Positions 25,657 to 35,084 of a stretch of DNA of 44,424 nucleotides are shown here, one piece after another. The notes beneath the pieces were generated by a model. It did not search any database. It worked only from the letters and a program-made list of their open reading frames with translations, and was not told the DNA's origin. Positions within the stretch are counted from its first letter, which is position 1; the number at the start of each line of letters is the position of its first letter. Source of the DNA: Patescibacteria group bacterium. Its GTDB lineage: Bacteria; Patescibacteriota; Patescibacteriia; UBA9570; JAHJKD01. Location of the stretch: the NCBI GenBank assembly GCA_018822435.1, contig JAHJKD010000010.1:1-44424 (forward strand), given 5' to 3'. Both the position numbers and the translations under genes were made by a program.

Positions 25657-28600
25657 ACGCTCTCTTTTTTATTCTTATTTTCATGGCCTCTAAAATCACA
25701 TAAATTACGGGAATCACGATCAGGGTCAGTAAAGTGGCGACCGCCAGGCCGCACATAATCGTAATGCCGATGCCGCGCCAGAACGGATCAGTAATCGTAA
25801 TCGGGATCAAACCGCCGATAGTCGTCACGGTCGTGGCAATGATCGGTTTGAATCTGGCCATGGCGCCTTTAGCCGTTGCTTCTATTAAATTCTTGCCTTC
25901 CGCTCTTAATCTGTTTATCTGGTCAATTAGAACTATTGAATCATTGACGACTACGCCGAGCAGGGCAATGATTCCGACAAAGGCCATGAAAGACACGACT
26001 TCGCCGAAAATAAGCAGGCCCGGAAATACGCCGATCATGGCCATTGGTAAAGCCAGAAGGATGATAAACGGCTGCAGGAAAGATTTAAACTGAGCCACCA
26101 GCACCAGAAATACCAAAATGACAGCCAGGATCAAAGCCTGAAAAAGATTGCCATAAGCTTCCATCATATCGTCAAACAGACCGCCGGAATCAATATAGCC
26201 ATTGGCCAGGCCCATCTCTTCCAGCTTTTCCGGCGTAAATTCATTTTTTACGGATTCATTCAGTAATCCTAATTTTTCCGAATCAAGATCAGCCCGGGCG
26301 CTGACTTCCACGTATCTTTGGCCGTCCTTATGGCTGATGGTATTTTCCGCCCGGCTTTCAATCACATCAGTAATGTCTTCAAGTTTGACTGTCTTGCCTA
26401 AGGGAGTAGTAATTTCCAGGTCCTGCAAATCAGTTAATTGGTCCTTGTCTTCCTCCCGGAAAGTCACTTTAATCTTATTATCTCCTAACGAGCCGGCTTC
26501 AATCCCCTGAAGGAGATCTTTCACCTGGGCCGCAATCATAATATTAGAGAGTCCTTCGTCAGCTATTTTTTCCCGGTCATATTCTATTTGGATTTCCCTG
26601 CCCCGGTCGGAAACGCCGTCATCAACATATAAAACTCCTTCTTGTTTCTCTAAAAATAAGGCAATTTCCGGCGCGACTTTTTCCAGGCCCGCAATGTCGT
26701 CACCCATTACCTGAAAATGAGTATTATATTCTTCTACGGGCGGCCCCATGCCGTAAACCGTCGCATATATCCGGCCGTCGGATTCTATTTCATCGATTTG
26801 CTTATTTAAATTATCCAGAATTTCTATACTGGTGATTTTTCTTTCCGTTATCGGCGTCAGAAAAACCATGGCCGTCCCGGCCAAGCCTGTTCTTTCTACG
26901 GCAAAATTCTTCACTTCTCCCTGTTCCAGAATCGCCTGTTCAATTTGGCCCATGGTCGCGTTCAGGGAATCTTTCTGGCTGTCTTTGGGCAGATTGACAG
27001 TTACATAGATCAATTCCGCGTCCCCTTCCGGAAACTGCACTGCCTCTAAAATACCGGATAAAGGCAGCCAGACACTGGCCACAAATAATACCACCGCGAT
27101 CACGATCACGGCGATCCGGGCCCAAACTTTTTTCAATGTCTTTTGTATAAAAGCATAATATCCCAATACGGCCCGACCGTAATTGACCTCCCCTTTTTTC
27201 TGGCCTTTTCTTTTTTTATGCGGTTTCATGAATAAATACCCGAGAAACGGCGTCAGGGTAAAAGCCAGGAGCAGGGAACTGCCCAAGGCAAACAATACCG
27301 TATAAGGCATCAGGCGCACATATTGGCCGACCACTCCGGTTACCATGGCGATCGGCAGGAATACGATCAGGGTGGTAATGGTGGCGGCAATCACAGCCGG
27401 TCCAACGCCTTTAACAGCATTAAGGACAGCCTTTTTTCTTTCCAGGCCCCTGTCAAGATTATGCTGGATCGCCTCGACTATAACAATCGAATTATCTACC
27501 AACATTCCTAAAACTAGTACAAGAGAAAATAGGGTAATCATATTCAGAGAAAATCCAAATAGGCTGAATAATAAAAATACACATAAAAAGATGAGAGGAA
27601 TAAGAATGGCGATCAATAAACCGCTCCGGATACTGATGAATATCATTAAAACGATCGCCACGATAATCAGGCCTTGCCAGGCACTGCTGGTCATCTGGCC
27701 CAGGACATTGTCAATCTGGTCGGCATCGCGCCAGATCACTTCCACTTTTAAGTTTTCCGGCAGCTCATTTTCCTTGACTTCATTGATGGCGGCAGTTACT
27801 TCTTCATCAACGGCCCGGACATTCACATTCTCGGCCTTATTGATATTTACAGACACGGAATCATTAATGGCCAGTTCGCCGTCTTCCTGATAGCCGGTTC
27901 GCAACAATTTTTCCTGTTCCACTTCTTTTATTTCCACATCAGCGATATCATCAAGTTTGACTTCATCAAAACCGGAAAAACCGACCACCATATTTTTTAA
28001 ATCATCAATACTGGCCAGCTCGCTTTCATTAACGACATTAAACTCATAATCTTCTGTGGCCAGCTTGCCGCCCGGAAACGACAAGTTATTGGCTTCAATG
28101 GCTTGGCCGACATCAGAAATGGTCAGGCCCTTTTTTTTCATTTCTTCCCGATCCAGTTCAACTCGTATCTCTTCTTCTGCGCCACCAACAATTTCTATGG
28201 ATGAAATTCCGGAAATACCCCTTAATTTATCCTTGATTTGCTTGGCGTAATTTGTTAATTCCACTTTTGAATAGTCACCCGCCACCGCGATCTGCCAGGC
28301 GGCAAAATCATCTGCTCCGACATTCATCACTTCAGGATCATTCGCGTCTTCCGGTAAAGTAAGCTTGTCCAACTCTGTATTCAGGTCCTCGATCATCTTA
28401 TCCGTATCACTGCCTTCTTCGAAACGGATCAATATGGAGGAAAAAGAATTCCCGGAACTGGAAGTTGCGTCTTTAACGTGTTCCAGATTTTCCACAGCTT
28501 CCTCGATCGGCCCGGTTACGTCATCTTCCATTTCGCCGGCCGAAGCGCCCGGATAAGTGACGGTGACTACAGCCAAACCGATATCAATGCCGGGCGGGTT

Positions 28601-28768
28601 CATTTCCTGTGGCAAACGCATATAGCCGGTTACGCCGCCGATAATCACCAAAATCACCAATAAAATAGTAATCCGGTATTTTTCAATAAAAAATTTAGAC
28701 CATCTCATGATCCAGGAGTCCGCTTTTACGTCCTCGTTGTGGTCCTTTAAATTCTCTCTAATGCTCAT
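25634..28768 (-). CDS. RND (AcrB-type) transporter permease
   Basis: 1044 aa; PPGIDIGLAVVTVTYPGASAGEMEDDVTGPIEEAV, GMLVDNSIVIVEAIQHN, GVVVNDSIVLIDQINRLRAEG. Confidence 0.93.
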   Translation of the reverse strand: MSIRENLKDHNEDVKADSWIMRWSKFFIEKYRITILLVILVIIGGVTGYMRLPQEMNPPGIDIGLAVVTVTYPGASAGEMEDDVTGPIEEAVENLEHVKDATSSSGNSFSSILIRFEEGSDTDKMIEDLNTELDKLTLPEDANDPEVMNVGADDFAAWQIAVAGDYSKVELTNYAKQIKDKLRGISGISSIEIVGGAEEEIRVELDREEMKKKGLTISDVGQAIEANNLSFPGGKLATEDYEFNVVNESELASIDDLKNMVVGFSGFDEVKLDDIADVEIKEVEQEKLLRTGYQEDGELAINDSVSVNINKAENVNVRAVDEEVTAAINEVKENELPENLKVEVIWRDADQIDNVLGQMTSSAWQGLIIVAIVLMIFISIRSGLLIAILIPLIFLCVFLLFSLFGFSLNMITLFSLVLVLGMLVDNSIVIVEAIQHNLDRGLERKKAVLNAVKGVGPAVIAATITTLIVFLPIAMVTGVVGQYVRLMPYTVLFALGSSLLLAFTLTPFLGYLFMKPHKKRKGQKKGEVNYGRAVLGYYAFIQKTLKKVWARIAVIVIAVVLFVASVWLPLSGILEAVQFPEGDAELIYVTVNLPKDSQKDSLNATMGQIEQAILEQGEVKNFAVERTGLAGTAMVFLTPITERKITSIEILDNLNKQIDEIESDGRIYATVYGMGPPVEEYNTHFQVMGDDIAGLEKVAPEIALFLEKQEGVLYVDDGVSDRGREIQIEYDREKIADEGLSNIMIAAQVKDLLQGIEAGSLGDNKIKVTFREEDKDQLTDLQDLEITTPLGKTVKLEDITDVIESRAENTISHKDGQRYVEVSARADLDSEKLGLLNESVKNEFTPEKLEEMGLANGYIDSGGLFDDMMEAYGNLFQALILAVILVFLVLVAQFKSFLQPFIILLALPMAMIGVFPGLLIFGEVVSFMAFVGIIALLGVVVNDSIVLIDQINRLRAEGKNLIEATAKGAMARFKPIIATTVTTIGGLIPITITDPFWRGIGITIMCGLAVATLLTLIVIPVIYVILEAMKIRIKKRAYARSSRS

Positions 28769-28774
28769 TTTTAT

Positions 28775-30004
28775 TTAGTGAGTCGCACAAGATATGCACG
28801 GATCATAGGCTCGGATTAATGTGCGTATCTTTTGCTGACGTTGTTTCTTAGTTAACTTCTTAGTTTTTAGCAAATAAACTTCCAGATCCGCTTCAAGATT
28901 TGCTAAAAACTGGGCTGTCGGTGTAATTATATTACAGTTTGTGATTTTTCCATTTTTATCAAGTTCGTAAAAATCATAAAGCGTGCCTCGCGGCGCCTCC
29001 ACTGCTCCGAAAGCTTTGCCTGACTTAGTTTTATACGAAACATTCCGGTTTTTTATGCCACGCTTTAAAAGGGGTGGCAATAATTTCTTGATTTCTTCCA
29101 TAGAATGAATAACTTCTGTTGCCTGGGCAGGAACATTATAAAATAAATTATAAGTCGGCAATTTAATTTTATAGCTATTCCAATATTTTTTCGCCTGCGG
29201 ATTCAATTTCGTATAATTTATATTTACGCGAGCCAGAGCCCCGCAAAAAAATGGCTCATCCATATATAATACTCTTTTTACCAGTTCGCCTGGCTTTTCT
29301 ACTTCTTTTATCTTCTTGAAAAAATCATTCTTGACCTTGCCGGTATAAATACCATATTCTTTGGGATCCACCAGACAAAAATAATTTGTCTTTCTTTCAA
29401 ATTTTGGATATTTCAATTTCTTAAATATATCTGCAAATTTCAAGGTCTTTTTCATGATGTCATCATATTCATCCATCAACTTTTCCAGTTTTTTCTGGTC
29501 CGGCCATTTTCTAAAGCCGCCTACCTCAGCGGTAAGCTGATGGACAACCCGTCCACCAATTATTTCCAGCATCTTTAAAGACCATCCCCGCACTTCCAAG
29601 GCAATCTGACTTTCCTTAGGATAATCTCCCACCATTTTCAAATCATTTTCATATTCTAAGAAGTCTGGCAGAGATAGAAAAAATAAATGCAAAGCATGCG
29701 AGTGAATCCACTGGATATGTTCCATGACTTTTCTAAGAACTATGGCATCTTTGTGTGGTTTTACACCAAAACAATCTTCCATCGCTTTAATAGCTGACAG
29801 CGTATGGACAATCGGGCAAATACCGCAGATCCTTTGCGTAATGATCGGCGCTTCCCAATAATTCCGGCCGATCAGTAAACCCTCAAAAAGACGGGCACCC
29901 TCTTCGGTCTTCATTTTGGCTTCAGCCATATTGTCATTAATAATATCCCCCACGAATGAAGCATGCCCTTCCATTTTTGCGATATGATTTATTTTTACTT
30001 TCAT
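28775..30004 (-). CDS. NiFe hydrogenase large (alpha) subunit, group 3 (sulfhydrogenase-like)
   Basis: RICGICPIVHTLSAIKAMED (L1 CxxC) and C-terminal RAYDPCISCATH* (L2 CxxC). Confidence 0.92.
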   Translation of the reverse strand: MKVKINHIAKMEGHASFVGDIINDNMAEAKMKTEEGARLFEGLLIGRNYWEAPIITQRICGICPIVHTLSAIKAMEDCFGVKPHKDAIVLRKVMEHIQWIHSHALHLFFLSLPDFLEYENDLKMVGDYPKESQIALEVRGWSLKMLEIIGGRVVHQLTAEVGGFRKWPDQKKLEKLMDEYDDIMKKTLKFADIFKKLKYPKFERKTNYFCLVDPKEYGIYTGKVKNDFFKKIKEVEKPGELVKRVLYMDEPFFCGALARVNINYTKLNPQAKKYWNSYKIKLPTYNLFYNVPAQATEVIHSMEEIKKLLPPLLKRGIKNRNVSYKTKSGKAFGAVEAPRGTLYDFYELDKNGKITNCNIITPTAQFLANLEADLEVYLLKTKKLTKKQRQQKIRTLIRAYDPCISCATH

Positions 30005-30765
30005 TTCTTTTTTTTAGTAATTTCTTTCACATGAAATATTTCCAAAATTTCATCAACATCTTTTTGCGGCATAATTTTTTGTAAGGCCTTAGCCATATTT
30101 GGCCAATTCGCGTCTTCCAAGGGTCCGCGACAGGCTTCGCAAGCCATGCCCGCGGCCGGGCAAACTGCATCGCAGCCCCCTAAAGATATTGGCCCTAAAC
30201 ACGGCTCCCCTTTTTGCAGCAAACATTCTACTTTCTGATATAATTGGCACTCATAACAAACCGGCCTTTGGGGAATTTCAAATTTCTTGCCGGCCGCCAT
30301 TTCACGAATAAACCGGACCACTTCTTTTCCCACGGCCGGACAGCCAGGCAATATATAATCAATTTCTACGTCCTGAGATAATCCCTCTGCCAAATAATTA
30401 AAATTCTTTTTATGAGTCTCGGGATAAACATGGGCCATGGCTTTATTTTTGCCCAAATTATATTTCTTTAACGCATAAATCCCGCCTGTATGTGCGCAAG
30501 TGCCCATGGCTACCAAATATTTTGATCTTTTTCTTAAATCCTTCAGGTCTTTAATGTTCTCTTTTAAAAGCTGTGAGCCTTCTACAAAAGCCACATCAAA
30601 TTTTTCTTTTGGCCCCATTTCACTTTCTTCTATCAATCTCATCTTGGTCAAGTCCACCAAGTCTGCCAATTCTAAAAACTCTTCGCCTAAGTCAAGCAAG
30701 GCAAACTGGCATCCTTCGCATGAAGTGACCGAGAAAAAACCCACTTTTAATTTCTTTTTAGCCAT
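30001..30765 (-). CDS. NiFe hydrogenase small (delta) subunit
   Basis: SVTSCEGCQFALLDLGEEFLEL; MGTCAHTGGIYALK; LPGCPAVGKEVVRFI; further Cys-rich FeS segment. Confidence 0.9.
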   Translation of the reverse strand: MAKKKLKVGFFSVTSCEGCQFALLDLGEEFLELADLVDLTKMRLIEESEMGPKEKFDVAFVEGSQLLKENIKDLKDLRKRSKYLVAMGTCAHTGGIYALKKYNLGKNKAMAHVYPETHKKNFNYLAEGLSQDVEIDYILPGCPAVGKEVVRFIREMAAGKKFEIPQRPVCYECQLYQKVECLLQKGEPCLGPISLGGCDAVCPAAGMACEACRGPLEDANWPNMAKALQKIMPQKDVDEILEIFHVKEITKKKK

Positions 30766-31232
30766 TTATTTATTTTCGTATAATATTTTAAATTATTGAC
30801 TTGTGTTTGATTTAATTTTTGGACTTTCTCTTTCCAGTGATCGGCGTAATAATGGTCCCCTATTTTTCTGGCGGTCACTTGGCAAATTTCTTTCATTTTT
30901 TCCGTGAGAATAATATTTTCATTAAACGGCTTGTCTTGCCAGACGTGATAACTATGATGAGGAAAACCGCCATTTTTATACTGCGCTTTTTTTAAAAGAT
31001 CATTGCCCAGCCAATATGCTTCCAGCACATCTTCTCTTAGAGGATCATTTATGCTATTTGCTTTTGCAATCTGCCGGCAATAATATATTACAGCCGGGAA
31101 CTTCAGCAAAATCTTTTTTATCTCTTTATCGCTACCTTTTAAAAGAACTTCTGAACAATTTGTTGCCGGGCCGCAAAAGCCCAGGTTATGTGGAGTTATT
31201 GAGTAACGGGCTGCGTCTTGGAGCGTGAACAT
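30747..31232 (-). CDS. Hydrogenase-associated hypothetical protein
   Basis: 161-aa ORF overlapping both neighbours in the operon; no confident family from reading. Confidence 0.6.
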   Translation of the reverse strand: MFTLQDAARYSITPHNLGFCGPATNCSEVLLKGSDKEIKKILLKFPAVIYYCRQIAKANSINDPLREDVLEAYWLGNDLLKKAQYKNGGFPHHSYHVWQDKPFNENIILTEKMKEICQVTARKIGDHYYADHWKEKVQKLNQTQVNNLKYYTKINKWLKRN

Positions 31233-32101
31233 ATTTTTCTATCCAGATATATAAATAAAATTACCCCGGCAAACATAATGCCCATGCCGGCTAACTGGGC
31301 CGTATCAAAAGCTTTGCCTTGAATGAGTTGCAGTAGAGCCGTGATCGGAGCTCCCAAAGCCAGAATTGCCGCCGCATAAGTGAGCGGAATATATTTCAGT
31401 CCGGTATACCAAGTAGTCACATAACCAAACAACAGAACAGCCGTTAGCAATACCCAATAAATCTGATTTAATTCTAAAGTTGCTAAAGATCCGAGCTGCT
31501 CTGTATAAGCCCAGAATGCAACAATAAAAATAGAACCGAAAAACATCCGTCCCCACGCCACAATTTGGGGAGAAATCTTGGCTATAGCTTTTTTAGAAAT
31601 CATATTTTCTACCGCCCATAAAAAAGTGGCGCCTACTATTAATAAACTGCCGGTTTGCCATTGGAACAAGCCATTAATGTCAAATAATAAAATACTGCCA
31701 ATAACCAAAGCGGCCACGCCAATAATATAATGCCATCGCCAGTATTCTTTCAAAAAAATCGGAGCGAGCAAGGCAATGAACACAAATAAGAACTTATGAA
31801 TATAAGAAGCTTCCGGCCCGCTCGTCATTTCCAAACCCTTGAAAAACATCAGGAAGGGAATACTGCCGCCAATCAGCCCGATCAGGACTAAAGTCAGCCA
31901 GTTCTTTTTATTTAATTTTTTTAAATTTTTCCATTGGCTCAAAATAATTATTAAGCCGAATAATAATACGGCCACCATAATATTTTTTAAACCTGTAAAA
32001 ATATACGGATTCACAACTTTTACGGAATATTGATTAATAAAAATTGATACGCCGGAAATCACGGCCGTAGCAAGCACTAAATATAATCCTTTGCTTTTCA
32101 T
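31196..32101 (-). CDS. EamA/DMT-family transporter
   Basis: About ten TM segments, two EamA-like halves (GLKNIMVAVLLFGLII; ALGAPITALLQLIQGKAFDTAQLAGMGIMFAGVIL). Confidence 0.88.
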   Translation of the reverse strand: MKSKGLYLVLATAVISGVSIFINQYSVKVVNPYIFTGLKNIMVAVLLFGLIIILSQWKNLKKLNKKNWLTLVLIGLIGGSIPFLMFFKGLEMTSGPEASYIHKFLFVFIALLAPIFLKEYWRWHYIIGVAALVIGSILLFDINGLFQWQTGSLLIVGATFLWAVENMISKKAIAKISPQIVAWGRMFFGSIFIVAFWAYTEQLGSLATLELNQIYWVLLTAVLLFGYVTTWYTGLKYIPLTYAAAILALGAPITALLQLIQGKAFDTAQLAGMGIMFAGVILFIYLDRKICSRSKTQPVTQ

Positions 32102-32301
32102 TCTTTGATTAAGTTAAAAAATTCTTTAGCTTGGGCATCAGAGAGTTTCCTGGTAATGAATTTATTCTCCACTAACACCCAATCCCCTTCTTTTATGTCT
32201 TCTACTAGGCTATTAAAAATAGTTGCTTTTTTTGTCTTATAGTCCACAATAATGCCCTTTCCAGATATTGATGAAATTTTACCCGGTATAGATAAACACA
32301 T
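32098..32301 (-). CDS. hypC: HypC/HupF-family hydrogenase maturation chaperone
   Basis: MCLSIPGKISSISGKGIIVDY...VLVENKFITRKLSDAQAKE. Confidence 0.9.
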   Translation of the reverse strand: MCLSIPGKISSISGKGIIVDYKTKKATIFNSLVEDIKEGDWVLVENKFITRKLSDAQAKEFFNLIKE

Positions 32302-32302
32302 A

Positions 32303-33118
32303 TTATATAATATCAGGAATATCTTTTACCCGGTCATATCTAAAAACCGGACCATCTTTGCACGTATATTTGTCTCCACAGGCGCAATGCTGGCATACGC
32401 CCACGCCGCAGCTCATCTTCCTTTCCAAAGACATGAATATATTTTTCTCAGGTACGCCTTTTTTTAAAAACTCAGCAATTACAAATTTGTACATAACAGG
32501 CGGGCCAATTATAAATACTTTAGAGTCTTTGTAAATTTTCGCTTTCTTGATCAGTTCTGTAATTAATCCGACATCTGCCTTCCATCTCGGATCCTGATTA
32601 TCTAAAGTAATATGCACTTCTGTTTCTTTTCTCCAAAGATCAAAATACCTCATGCAAACTAATTTATCAAAATGGGTTGTGCCGTAAAAAGTCTGCAAGC
32701 TTTTGACTTGTAAATATCCGTGGCAAAAATCATCCAAGAGCGGTTTTACGGCTGGCAAGCCAATGCCTCCGGCAACTAGAACCAAATGATCGTCAAGCTG
32801 GGGTTTGGGCCAACCTTTTCCAAAAGGTCCGCGAATAAAAACTTTATCGCCTTTTTTCATCTTAGCCAGTGCCTTGGTCACTCGCCCTGCTTCTCGGACC
32901 GTAATTTCAAAATGAGATTCTATGTGGGGAGAGGAAGAGATAGAAATCGGGGCTTCCCCAAGTTTAGGGACTCCTACTTGCACAAATTGCCCGGGTTCAA
33001 ACCAAAAATCTTCCTGATCTTTTTTATTTAAAAAACTAATCCAATAAGTATTAATGTCATCAGTTTCTTTCATGGCCTTCTTAATTATGGCTTCTTTTGG
33101 CTGGTATTCATTTTTCAT
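32303..33118 (-). CDS. Sulfhydrogenase gamma-like FAD/NAD(P) oxidoreductase subunit
   Basis: FEPGQFVQVGVPKLGEAPISISSS, GPFGKGWP, LVAGGIGLPAVKPL, ERKMSCGVGVCQHCACG. Confidence 0.9.
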   Translation of the reverse strand: MKNEYQPKEAIIKKAMKETDDINTYWISFLNKKDQEDFWFEPGQFVQVGVPKLGEAPISISSSPHIESHFEITVREAGRVTKALAKMKKGDKVFIRGPFGKGWPKPQLDDHLVLVAGGIGLPAVKPLLDDFCHGYLQVKSLQTFYGTTHFDKLVCMRYFDLWRKETEVHITLDNQDPRWKADVGLITELIKKAKIYKDSKVFIIGPPVMYKFVIAEFLKKGVPEKNIFMSLERKMSCGVGVCQHCACGDKYTCKDGPVFRYDRVKDIPDII

Positions 33119-34026
33119 GATTCCTTAATTTGTTTAATTACTTTATTAATGTCAATTCCGACCGGACAGGCATTGGAACAACGGTTACAGCCCACGCACC
33201 CGGGCATATTATATTTATCCATATCACGCACAAACTTATGGTAATAATAAAAAAATATTCTTTGGGCGGTAGAATGTATAAATTTATGATCCCCGGCCAC
33301 TTCAGAAAATTCATGCTGGAAACAATTCGACCATTCTCTGTATCTATTGCCTTTTTCATCATCGGTAATTTCAAAACAATAACAGCACGGGCACACATAA
33401 GTACAGCGGCCGCATTCAATACAGCGCTTTCCCAGATCATCCCAAATTTTCTTTACTTCCCTATTTTTCAACTTTTCCCTGATGTCTATAGCGGCTTTGT
33501 CTAGCTGGCCTTCATGAAAGGGCCCGATAAAATTAATATGTTCATAATCTTTATAGCCAAGGTCATCTAATATTTTCTGGCCATCTTCACTGCCTGTATA
33601 ACAATGATAATTATTTTTTGTTGGTGCACATAAAAACAAATCAAATCTCAAATGTTCTAAAACATCTTTGCCAAAACTTAAAATGAAAGATTTATAAGCG
33701 ATCTTATCTTTTGGCGCGCTTGATAGTCCCACGATAATTGTATTTTTTAATCGCGCCTGATAATAAGGGTCGCGGGCGTAAACCTGGTCCCACAACTGGA
33801 AGGCTTTTAAATCAACCACATTCACTCCCAATAACACCTGCTTAGAATTATCAAGCGTTTCTATATATTTACCTTTTTCGTATTTGAAAATCTGTTGCTT
33901 AGGCGGAAAAAAATAATCTTTAAAAGGATGCCAGGGAATTTTACCGGCCTGATGCAAAAAATTATGGACCATATAGCCCTTATCTTCAAAATGCTTGATC
34001 AATTTTTCCATTTCCCTATTTGTCAT
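33115..34026 (-). CDS. Sulfhydrogenase beta-like 4Fe-4S dicluster subunit
   Basis: CIECGRCTYVCPCCYCFEI and CVGCNRCSNACPVGIDI. Confidence 0.9.
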   Translation of the reverse strand: MTNREMEKLIKHFEDKGYMVHNFLHQAGKIPWHPFKDYFFPPKQQIFKYEKGKYIETLDNSKQVLLGVNVVDLKAFQLWDQVYARDPYYQARLKNTIIVGLSSAPKDKIAYKSFILSFGKDVLEHLRFDLFLCAPTKNNYHCYTGSEDGQKILDDLGYKDYEHINFIGPFHEGQLDKAAIDIREKLKNREVKKIWDDLGKRCIECGRCTYVCPCCYCFEITDDEKGNRYREWSNCFQHEFSEVAGDHKFIHSTAQRIFFYYYHKFVRDMDKYNMPGCVGCNRCSNACPVGIDINKVIKQIKES

Positions 34027-34934
34027 TCAGTCGCCAAGTTATACTTTTCAATATTTTTATCAGCTCTTACCTGAAGCTGCTTGATTAAATCTTTTCCCTT
34101 TTCGTCCTTGAATAAATGCTTAAACCTCTTTTGCGGTTTTAAAAACTCCTCTACTGAAACTTTTTTCTTTGGTACCTTTAAGGCAGTTGTAATTTCTCCG
34201 TATTCCGCTTCAAAAACCGGATACAGACCGCTTTGCTGGGCCAGCTTTCCTAATTTTACTGTCAGTTTCGTATCATAATTCCAGCCTGGCGTGCAGCCGC
34301 ATAAGATCTGCAGATATTTCGCCCCGGGCATGGTCAGGGCCTTTTTCACTTTTTTCTCAATATCGGCAATATGGCCGCAAGTTGTTTGCGCGACATAAGA
34401 AAGGTCATGAGCTATAGCAATGGCCGGCATGTCTTTCTTAAACAGCATATTTCCGGGAATTGCCTTGCCGGCTGGTGAAGTAGTTGTGCTGGCTCCGTGT
34501 GAAGTCGCGCCAGATGCTTGCACGCCTGTATTCATATAAGCTTCATTGTCATAGCAGACAACCAAAACATTATCTTTTCTTTCCCACAGCCCGGAAATCA
34601 GGCCCATGCCGATATCAAAAGTGCCGCCGTCCCCGGCCTGAGCAATGACATTGATATTTTTATCTTGCTTTTTATATTTAAGAGCCGCGGCCACTCCGGA
34701 AGCCACCGCTGAAGAATTCTCAAACAAAGAATGCATCCAGGGCAAACGCCAGGAAGAATTCGGATATTGCGAAGTCGTTACCTCAAGACATCCAGTACTG
34801 TTCAAAATAATAGTATTAGGTCCGGCGGCTTCAGCCACATGTCTTGCCGCCAAAAGTTCGCCACATCCGGCACAAGCAGTATGGCCCTCTGATAATAAAT
34901 ATTTATTTTTTGAATTGGTATTGTTTCTTTGCAT
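34023..34934 (-). CDS. porB: Pyruvate/2-oxoacid:ferredoxin oxidoreductase, beta subunit
   Basis: GHTACAGCGELLAARHVAEA, STGCLEVTT, AQAGDGGTFDIGMGLISG. Confidence 0.9.
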   Translation of the reverse strand: MQRNNTNSKNKYLLSEGHTACAGCGELLAARHVAEAAGPNTIILNSTGCLEVTTSQYPNSSWRLPWMHSLFENSSAVASGVAAALKYKKQDKNINVIAQAGDGGTFDIGMGLISGLWERKDNVLVVCYDNEAYMNTGVQASGATSHGASTTTSPAGKAIPGNMLFKKDMPAIAIAHDLSYVAQTTCGHIADIEKKVKKALTMPGAKYLQILCGCTPGWNYDTKLTVKLGKLAQQSGLYPVFEAEYGEITTALKVPKKKVSVEEFLKPQKRFKHLFKDEKGKDLIKQLQVRADKNIEKYNLATE

Positions 34935-34954
34935 ATTTTTTTAATCCCATGCTC

Positions 34955-35081
34955 GCCCTTCGGTACAATTTCTTGCTTCGCTCGAAATCACTCAGGGCTT
35001 CGCTTCAAATTAATAAGACCGCTTATTTTTCTTCAGGAAAACCCTGAGTGCCCGGAGCGTAGCGGAGGGTGTATCGAAGGG
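34955..35081. repeat. Inverted pair of REP-like ~40-bp repeats between porB and porA
   Basis: GCCCTTCGGTACA...CTCAGGGC (34955-34998) and CCCTGAGTG...TGTATCGAAGGG (35042-35081) in opposite orientation. Confidence 0.75.
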
Positions 35082-35084
35082 TTT

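Noticed and set aside
27323-27890. + strand ORFs opposite the RND permease
   Set aside because: Antisense shadow ORFs of a well-supported 1044-aa permease.
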